DNA of 64,000 nt, taken from Coffea arabica (Eukaryota; Streptophyta; Magnoliopsida; Gentianales; Rubiaceae). Positions 56,219 through 64,000 of this stretch are shown here, piece by piece (the first letter of the stretch is position 1; every line of letters begins with the position of its first letter). The translations under genes were made by a program, and so were the position numbers. The notes beneath the pieces were generated by a model. It ran no database searches and had not been told where the DNA came from. It saw nothing but the letters and a program-made list of their open reading frames with translations. The stretch covers positions 5,366,525 through 5,430,524 of the forward strand of contig NC_092330.1 in the NCBI RefSeq assembly GCF_036785885.1, read 5' to 3'.

Positions 56219-59200
56219 ATGGGAAACTCCTCTTCTTCAAGAATGGAAGGGAAATGGACTATCAAATTGAAGTTCACTTCTGGAAAAGTCGTAACCCTTA
56301 AAGATGTTCTTCATGTACCAGATATTAGAAAGAATCTAGTTTCTGGTCCACTCCTTAGCCAAAAAGGATTCAAGCTTGTGTTTGAATCCAATAAATTTGT
56401 ACTTACTAAGGGTGAAATGTATGTAGGAAAAGGCTATTTGGCTGATGGTTTGTTCAAACTAAATGTAATGGTTGCAAATGCTATGAATAAAGACAATATT
56501 TTTGCTTATATCGCTGGCTCCTTTGACTTGTGGCATGCAAGGCTAGGGCATGTTAATTCTAGATCTTTGCATAGAATGATGAATTTGGGAGTTATACCTA
56601 AATTTGACTTTCATGTCAAAGCAAATGTGAAGTATGCGTTGAATCGAAATTTGCTAGACAAACTTATAAATATGTTCAAGGAAGAACAAGTGAATTACTT
56701 GACTTAATTCACACAGATATATGTGACATTAAGTCACTTCCTACACGTGGTGAAAAAAATTACTTCATCACATTCATTGATGATTGTAGTAAGTATTGCT
56801 AGGTATACTTTATCAAAAGTACGGATGAAGCTTTGGGAATATTAAAAATTTACAAAGCTGAAGTTGAAAATCAACTTGGAAGAAAGATAAAGGCAATACG
56901 ATCTAACAAAGGTGGAGAATATGAATCTGACGCCTTTGCAGAATTTTGTGCTATACATGGAATAATTTATGAAACTATTGCTCCATTTGTATCTCAACAA
57001 AATGGTATACCAGAAAGGAAGAATAGAACACTTAAAGACATGATGAATTCCATGTTACATAGCTCAGGTTTACCTTATAATTTGTGGGGTGAGGCATTGC
57101 TTACTGCGAATCATATCTTGAATAGAATACCATATAAGAAGACTAATAAATCTCCTTATGATATAAGGAGAGGACGGTTACCAACATATAAAACACTTAA
57201 AGTGTGGAGGAAAATAATACAAGGAATAAAAAAAGATTAAAATATTCTCATTTTGAATTGGCCGGGGCTAGTGTTTTTACAAGAAATATCTGGCCAACCT
57301 TCCTGCAAGAGATCCAAGCCTATTGGGACTGTAAATAGAAATGATACCTCCAACAATTTCTTAGGATTTTTCCTTCCTAAAACTGTTGATTGCATTTTTA
57401 TCCGTTTAGCAAATCACAGTGCAGCATATAGGTTCTTAGTGATTAAATCTGAGAATCCAAATGTTCATTTTAATACAATTATTGAGTCCAATGAGGCTGA
57501 ATTTTTTGAAGGAATTCTGCCTTATAAAGATAAGGAGACAAGCTCAAAGAAAAGAGGTTATGACGAGAGTCAAAATGAGTCTCCAAAATTAAATGTTAAA
57601 GATCAAGACATGGAACCAAGGAAAAACAAAAGGACAAAAATCTCTTAGGATTTTAGTCTAGACTTTATCAGTTATCTAATTGAAGAAGAGCCAAGAACTT
57701 ATAGTAAAGCTATGAGGTCACCTGAAGCTCCTTACTGGAAGGAAGCTATTGATAGTGAAATCTAATATATTTCACAAAACAATACTTGGGAATTGGTTGA
57801 TCTTTCTCCAGGAAGTAAACCAATTGGTTCTAAATGGATTTTCAAGAGGAAACTCAGAGCCGATGGTTCTATAGACAAGTACAAAGCACGTCTAGTAGCT
57901 AAAGGCTATCGGCAAAAGAAAGGATTGGATTATTGCAATACTTATTCTCCGGTTTCTGGAATTACATCTATAAGGATTTTAATCGCAATAGCTGCCATAT
58001 ATAACATGGATATACATCAAATGGATGTTAAAACATCCTTTCCGAATGGTGAATTAGATGAAGAAATTTATATGGAACAACCGGAGGATTTTGTGGTAAA
58101 AAATAAAGAGAATAAGGTGTGTAAACTTGTCAAGTCTCTATATGGACTTAAACGAGCACCTAACCAATGGCACGAGAAATTTGATAACGCGATGTTATCA
58201 CATGGATTTAAGATAAATGAATGTGACAAATGTGTGTACTACAAGAAAATGAAGAATTCCTGTGTTTAAGTATGCTTGTATGTTGATGATATGCTCATAA
58301 TAAGAACTAGTAAGGATGCAATAAACTCAACTAAGAAATTGTTGAATTCAATGTTTGACATGAAAGATTTAGGTCAAGCAGATGTAATTTTGGGCATTAA
58401 AGTCAAAAGAAGTGATGAAGGATATGTCCTTACCCTATCTCATTATATTGAAAAAATACTACAACGGTTTAATCAAATGGATTGTAAACTAGCAGTAACT
58501 TCTTTTGATGCTAATTGCAAATTACAAAATCATAAAAGAGATCCAATTCATCAATTGGAGTACTCTCAAGTTATTGGGAGTTTGATGTATCTGATGAACT
58601 CTACTAGACCTGATATTGTTTATTCAGTAAACAGGCTAAGTAGATATACAAGTAGTCCATGATATGACCATTGGTAAGCATTAAATAGAATACTAAGATA
58701 TTTGAAGTTTACTTCAAATTATGGACTACACTATACAAAGTATCCTCCTGTTCTAGAAGGATTCAGTGATGCTAATTGGATTTCAGATAACACAGAAACC
58801 AAATCGACTAGTGGACATATATATTTACACTAGGTGGAGCAGTGGTATCATGACGGTTCTCAAAACAAACTTGTATTGCACGTTCTACAATGGAATCAGA
58901 GTTTGTAGCATTGGATAAAGCTGCTGAAGAAGCAGAATGGCTTCGAAACTTTCGAGAGGACATTCCAATATGGCCAAAGCCTGTCACAGCCATTTGTATA
59001 CATTGTAATAGTATGGCTGCTCAAGCTAGAGCTAAAAATGGTATATACAATGATAAATCAAGGCATATGAGACGCAGACACAATACAATTAGACAATTGC
59101 TCTCGAATGAAGTTATTTCCATTCAATTCTTAAAATCAATGGCAAATTTAGCGGATGTTTTGACTAAAAGCCAACGAAGACAGCAAGTCAAGTTCTTATC

Positions 59201-59234
59201 GAGGGGAATGGGTCTAAAGCCAATCAATGAGTAA
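56219..59234 (+). pseudogene. copia element 2 pol pseudogene
   Basis: The GAG-pre-integrase motif LWHARLGHVNSRSLHRM lies at about 56528. The integrase core spans about 56710-57240 (FIDDCSKY; SNKGGEYESDAF; QQNGIPERKNRT keeps the catalytic Glu) and is broken by stops at 56706 and 56803. Reverse transcriptase spans about 57780-58670 (KARLVAKGYRQKKGLDY; YVDDMLII at 58279) with a stop at 58267. RNase H spans about 58680-59150 and is frame-shifted near 58830. Stops and shifts in every domain exclude activity. Confidence 0.92.
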
Positions 59235-59790
59235 ATTCCAGTGGAAACCTAACCTAGTAGATTGGAGATCCCATTGTCTAGATTCAATAGGCAAACTGGT
59301 TGGATAATACTCAAATAAGTAAAACACATGAGTTGCTCATTTCTATGATAAACATGTGTTGTTGTTGATTGTTGTAGCGTATGCATAAGCATTTAATGAC
59401 AACTATAAGAGTTCTTCAGAACCTATAGTAGAATTACCTATGTGATAGTAAATGTGGGGGTCACATTTATGAGAATGATAATGGCTAAGTTCTCTAAAGC
59501 TATCATGAAATCGGGATTTGTTCAGGGCCAAAATTGAACAACAACGTTGTGAACTACTGTTCTATTTAGACATAGTTATGTGTGTGGTATATTGTCTTGA
59601 TTGCTACAAACGGTGATCAGTTCAAGATCAGCTATATCCACTGCATCATCAACTAACTTTGGTATACTCTCACTAAGATAAAGTTCAAGTCTTTTACGAC
59701 ACTTCACCTGATGCACAACATGTTAATTTTCTCTCAAGGGTCTATTATTACTATATTTATTTTTGAAGTTTTAATTCAAATGTAGGGTAT

Positions 59791-59984
59791 TGTAGCAAAT
59801 GAGGAAAAGGTGTTTGAATTAAAACCTTCATTGGTCTAGGAAATGTCTTCCTGTAAAGTTGTGATTCTTCACCTTCATTGGCCTAGTAAAGTTCAAGTCT
59901 TTTACGACACAACATGTTAATTTTCTCTCAAGGGTCTATTATTACTTTTTATTTTTGTGAAGTTTTAATTCAAATGTGGGGTAT
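59791..59984 (+). repeat. 194-bp extra unit before the 3' LTR
   Basis: It starts with TGTAGCAAATGAGG like a true LTR and continues about 80 bp as LTR. It then returns to pre-LTR sequence (AGTTCAAGTCTTTTACGACAC), which repeats 59690-59790. So the junction of internal region and LTR is present twice. Confidence 0.85.
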
Positions 59985-60567
59985 TGTAGCAAATGAGGAA
60001 AAGGTGTTTGAATTAAAACCGTCATTGGTCTAGGAAATGTCTTCCTGTAAAGTTGTGATTCTTCATTTTTTCATATCAGTTTCTTCTTGACTTTTGATTG
60101 AGAAGTCATGACTTTTGGTGCAAAAATTGTCTACCAACGGTTTCAAACTGCCTCTCATTGTTTTTATCTATAAATATATGTTAGTAGAAGAGAAACTTCA
60201 TTATCATTATTCCTTTTACAGTATAAACGTTTTTCTACAAAATTTTCCTAGAACCATCTTGAGAGAAAATTGAAAACACAGAGTTCATAGACTTCCTAAT
60301 TTCTTGCACAAATTTGAGGGAGAATTCACAGTTGAATCCTAGGAACAGATTGCTCAGACACTTCTGCACAAAGGGAAGGAGCAGAATTTTGTTTTAGGAC
60401 ATTGATCAAAGATCAAGCCCCTGTGATTTGTAAGTTAGTAAGTTATTGTTATTAACATTGTTCTGGTATATCACATCAGTGATTTGAACTTGTTTAGTAG
60501 TAAGATTTGTTACTGGTAGTTTTTTTTTTCATTTCTTGTTACTTAGACTTCTCTTTAGTTTCCAACA
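59985..60567 (+). repeat. 3' LTR of copia element 2
   Basis: 583 bp, the same length as the 5' LTR. Preceded by AATGTGGGGTAT, a short purine-rich primer candidate. Confidence 0.92.
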
Positions 60568-60625
60568 TTATGTTCTGAATTATTCAATTTGGCATAGACT
60601 GCTAATGTATGGTTTACATTTCTAG

Positions 60626-60915
60626 GTGCGTGGTTTTCGAGGGAAAGAGCAATTAGAGGATGCCCTTGCTGGCATGGGCCTTGTGATCATTCTTGCTGGG
60701 GTTCCTAGGAAACTAGGAATGACTAGAGATGATCTTTTTAATATCAATGCTGAAATTGTTAAGACTCTATGTGAAGGAATTTCAAAGTTCTATCCGAAAG
60801 CTATTGTCAACTTGTTGTTCACATTACTGTAGAGGTTTTCATGAAGGTTGGAATCTGACCCAGGAAACTTTTGGGAGTCACAATGCTTGATGTTGTTAGA
60901 GGCAATACATCTGTG
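60626..60915 (+). pseudogene. Malate dehydrogenase pseudogene exon
   Basis: An acceptor (TTTCTAG) precedes an exon encoding [18 protein letters not shown], then [20 protein letters not shown] and [17 protein letters not shown]. This is the NAD-binding and substrate-loop region of organellar malate dehydrogenase, which interconverts malate and oxaloacetate; the short GVPRKPGM-type loop identifies it. The frame then hits TAG (60830). Further on, another frame gives EVFMKVG, a stop, then PRKLLGVTMLDVVRGNTSV and a GT donor at 60916. About 12 codons are missing in between. Arg-loop residues are partly kept, but the gene is dead. The copia element inserted about 50 bp upstream, in what would be the preceding intron. 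Confidence 0.88.
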
Positions 60916-60917
60916 GT

Positions 60918-62655
60918 ATGCATGACTCAGTAGTTATTCCTTTTGACACATAAACCAACCATTTTTACATTTTCTTCTCTGTTGTACAAATGTTCCTTTT
61001 CTTTCATGTAAGTAACATTCTAAGCTTTGGGCAAGAAAACGAGTTCGAAGTTCGAACTATACCAGTAGCTTCTTCTTACATACATTAATGAGATATGGCT
61101 CTGGGGACATAGTACGCTAATAATATATATGCACTCCTTCTCTTATAACTAAAAATCTGAGGACCGATGTAACCATCAGCAAACAAGCTTAGCAAAGCAT
61201 GAAGCCCACCTAAGCTAAAGCCCACCTAGTTCTGTTAAATTGGGAAGAAGATGACCCGTCTAGGAAAACCGGTTAGGTCATTTAAGAGAACCGGGTCGAA
61301 CTATTTGTCAAACAGATTGGTTGAATTGGTCAAACGGGTCTAGTTAATGCTTGAATTTATTTTATTTTATTTTTTAAAATGGGTTCAACCTAAAAAACTT
61401 GGACCTATTGTTATGGACTGGTGTTTTCTCTCCAGGCAAGTATTAAACAAAGGCCTATACAGATTTAGTGTCAATTGGATTGCTAATTTTGCAATTCAAA
61501 AACATACTTATAAGTGGTAATTATACCTTGAGACAAAAGGATTGTTAGACTTGTTAAAAAATCTAATAAAAAAATATAAAAAAATGTATTTGGATTCAAA
61601 GAATTTAAAGAGTCAACAATTGTTTCCAAGCCTCATATTTAATTTTAGAACGATAAGGCCCAAATTTAAATAAATAAAATTCTTCTTTTAATGGGCTAAC
61701 CCAATGCTTCTTCTAGTAAAAATGATGTTATCAAATAAGCACAAGGGTATTAATTAAACCCAAGAATAACTTTTATAAGTCTAAGTTTATTTTTTATAAA
61801 CCCAAGATTCAAATAAATGGAAGATAAATTGATTTATGGGCTAGGTCTTAGAACTAAGCCGAATTTATATCCAGTTCAATTCTTTATGAGTCCGTTTTAA
61901 AAGCAACAACAATAACAATAATAAACATAAATATGTATATGCCTACATTTATCATAAATAATAATAAGAAAGATCATTTCATGAATAATTATTTAAAGTG
62001 AACATTTTCAAAGATCATTTTATGAATAATTATTTAAAGTGACCATTCAAAGAAAGAAAATGTTTTACATTAGGAAACCTTCTTAAAAATGGGGAAACTA
62101 TCCAAAAATAGAAATCCCCACTTTTGGAAACTTCTTAAAATAACTCTATATAGATTGTCCAGACATGAATTCTACGGTTTTTTAGAATCCGACATATAAG
62201 GAATTTCAATTGATTAGGGCACTTATGTATTTGATATAGGTAAGAAGCAAGTTTAAGAAGGATTAAAGTTATCCCATACAAGCAGTCAAAAGATAAGTGG
62301 TGCTTACCCTCAGTGTTCTTTCAAAATATTAAATATGACTTTTCTCACATGAAAATTGTACTTTGTTATATGTAAATGGATTATGTAGACTTATTTGAAG
62401 TTCTTTGCTGTACTATGAAATATGAAATAAGTGGCACATTTTTATGAAATGTAAGAAATATGTATGTGATGTGTGAAATAAACTTATATTATGAAAAGCT
62501 CTAAATGATCGTGAAATAGATGATAGATGATATAGTCCTGTTACGTTATGTTAGTCATGGGAACTGTTGTGCCCAACCGATTGACTTATGATATGCTATG
62601 TAGTCAAGCGGCAATCATGAAAACTCTTGACCGCTCTTGTAGAAGGAGTTAAATC
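60918..62655. other. Gene-free stretch with short tandem repeat
   Basis: No gene is recognised. About 61970-62050 holds two copies of a 46-bp unit (ATGAATAATTATTTAAAGTG). Downstream malate dehydrogenase exons were not found. Confidence 0.5.
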
Positions 62656-63773
62656 TGTAAGGATCGAAAACAACTTAAGAGTAGAGTGAATTAGGTTATC
62701 TAAAAACTAGCCAAGATATGAGTCACCTTTTTCGAACTTGCTTTCTTTTTCAAAAGGACCTCACTGAGAAGCAATTGATGGACTAGCACAAGTAATTTGT
62801 GAGTAAAAGAAATAAGCAATATATATAGCAAGACAGTAAATGAAGGGATGGAATTGCAAACCAAGTTTCAAACTTGACTAAGTTTGAATATCACTTTATA
62901 TACCAAGTTTCTTCAAGTTGATCAACTTTCAACCAATCTCTTGTGTACAAAGGAAGGATCACTTCCTTCTTGCCTCAAGTCTCACTCGATCAAGCAAGGA
63001 AGTTTTACAATCGCACGGATAACCCTCACAAAGCTACACTATTGAAGAAATTGAATTACACTTGAAAAGCTAAATGAAGATTACATAACCAAGAGTACAA
63101 ATCTTCTTTTTGGAGTATTCATACACTTGAATCACTCAAGATCTGATATAGACTTAATGTGTAAAAGTTCTTTTGAAGAGTTGACTAATTCTAATTTATA
63201 GAAGATCAAAAAATTCTTCAATTAATGTTGTCAACGGATAGAAGGCAACTAGAAAATCAACTAGCCGTTGGTAGTGTCGGACGTCCGGTACTCTGATTTT
63301 CTGCGTCCGAACGAAGACAGTGAGTTCAAGACAATTTCTTGTGATTCTTAGGACGTCCGATCCCTCCACAGTATACGTCCGAAAGTAAACTTGCAAATCC
63401 TTCTTCATTTCTTTCGGACGTCCGATACTCCAGTGTTTTGCGTCCGAAGTACAGCAACGTTTGTCGGACGTCCGGTATAGAGATATTATGTGTCCGAACG
63501 AGGTCAGTGATCATAGAGGTTTTGACATATTACCTTCGGACGTCCGAGTGTGAGTTCTTCATGCGTCCGAAATTACTCAATGGTTGTCGGCCGTCCGATA
63601 TGGTCCTTTTGTGCGTCCGACAGCTATTTCAGTAATTTGTCAAACATTGATCCTGTTTTGGTTTCAAGTTTTTGACCTTGTTTTTGTTCCAAATCCTGAA
63701 ACAACCTCTTCAAAGAATATTAGTAACATCCAATTATTTTGTAATCATCAAAAGTTATGAACTGAGATATACA
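62656..63773 (-). repeat. LTR of a minus-strand SIRE-type copia element
   Basis: On the minus strand the block starts TGTATATCTCAG at 63773, directly after a purine-rich tract (AAAAAGGGGAAAAT). It plausibly ends GATCCTTACA at 62656, giving about 1.1 kb. The left end is inferred from the TGT...ACA termini only, because the second LTR lies outside the window. Confidence 0.6.
63270..63625. repeat. Six hairpin-forming repeats in the LTR
   Basis: Six units begin TCGGACGTCCG or a close variant (about 63276, 63349, 63413, 63464, 63535, 63587). Each is followed 15-20 nt later by GCGTCCGA or a variant. Each unit can fold (TCGGACG pairs with CGTCCGA). Spacing is 50-75 bp. The palindromes are far more GC-rich than their surroundings. 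Confidence 0.85.
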
Positions 63774-64000
63774 ATTTTCCCCTTTTTGATGATGACAAAA
63801 CATTGGATGGATCAAAAAGAAATTCAACTCCCCCTCAAATCGACTCCCCCTTCCTTATAGATTCCATGACAAGAGTATACGCAACTCCCCCTCACGTATA
63901 AGATCCATATCTATTTTCTCCCCTTTTTTGTCATCATAAAGCAGCCATATGATACCAGATGAACCAACCAAATTTGTCAACATTCAATAGAAATTATCAA
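63774..64000 (-). mobile_element. 3' internal end of the SIRE-type copia element
   Basis: The minus strand reads TTTTGTCATCATCAAAAAGG just before the LTR, and AGGGGGAG motifs recur at about 63830, 63848 and 63890. These are hallmarks of the 3' untranslated part of SIRE/Maximus-like copia elements. The coding region lies beyond the window's right edge. Several copies of the purine motif suggest repeated polypurine tracts. Confidence 0.65.

Larger units (their letters stand above)
54487..60567 (+). mobile_element. Ty1/copia LTR retrotransposon 2, complete but inactive
   Basis: Two 583-bp LTRs (54487-55069 and 59985-60567) end CCAACA. The target duplication TTATG is perfect (54482-54486 and 60568-60572). 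The LTRs differ at roughly 44 positions by eye (about 7-8%). The interior holds gag, protease, integrase, reverse transcriptase and RNase H in copia order, all interrupted. An extra 194-bp unit just before the 3' LTR repeats the polypurine region plus the first part of the LTR. Confidence 0.95.

Noticed and set aside
63270..63625. CRISPR-like array
   Set aside because: Eukaryotic context, palindromic LTR units of uneven spacing, no leader or cas genes.
63196..63635. Overlapping frames with RT...PDVR-like repeats as a repeat protein
   Set aside because: They are translations of the palindromic LTR repeats, with no start or conserved length.

Overview
The window is nuclear DNA of a flowering plant, most likely a eudicot. 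It is AT-rich, packed with plant-type transposable elements, and carries broken, intron-containing copies of plant housekeeping genes (prolyl-tRNA synthetase, cytosolic GAPDH, malate dehydrogenase, RBX1). No bacterial operon structure is visible. I cannot name the species. Few genes look alive; most of the DNA is repeats laid on top of one another, and the nesting order can often be read from target-site duplications and from paired duplicated segments.

Layout. (1) 371-5366: a decayed Ty1/copia element with both LTRs. (2) 6324-6551: a 210-bp foldback MITE with a perfect 9-bp target duplication. (3) 10430-18065 and 27868-31850: a local family of duplicated segments around a small multi-pass membrane protein gene. 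One copy is at 15504-16085 (last segment truncated by a frameshift) and one at 29679-30485 (N-terminal tail duplicated in tandem); a third locus at 16915-17110 keeps only flanking and promoter DNA. (4) 18473-21607, minus strand: a prolyl-tRNA synthetase pseudogene followed by a GAPDH pseudogene with an internal 419-bp tandem duplication. (5) 26288-26909: a Pack-MULE-like element with a 9-bp target duplication. (6) 31898-34028: a large inverted-repeat element in a (TA)n tract, carrying a hAT-like element.

(7) 35166-41050 and 43340-49440 are two copies of one segmental duplication, each with its own insertion. The first holds the most unusual object here, a roughly 3.3-kb geminivirus-derived cassette. 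An intact Rep gene (38384-39478, plus) and an intact bipartite-begomovirus BC1-type movement protein gene (37088-37939, minus) diverge from a region with two inverted copies of the origin sequence, one a complete hairpin with TAATATTAC in the loop. The cassette is bounded by 61-bp inverted repeats and is absent from the sister segment. Coat protein and nuclear shuttle genes were not seen. The second segment instead holds a 2970-bp Mutator-like element carrying a transposase DNA-binding region and a captured RBX1 RING protein fragment.

(8) 42561-43095: a probable non-autonomous Helitron. (9) 50443-53074: a 2.6-kb solo LTR with target duplication ATTAA. (10) 54487-60567: a second, complete but coding-dead Ty1/copia element with target duplication TTATG, sitting about 50 bp upstream of a malate dehydrogenase pseudogene exon (60626-60915). 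(11) 62656-64000: LTR and 3' internal end of a minus-strand SIRE-type copia element whose LTR carries six hairpin-forming repeats.

The cassette's two genes share one bidirectional control region and would normally serve replication initiation and cell-to-cell movement. Whether either is expressed cannot be judged from sequence.
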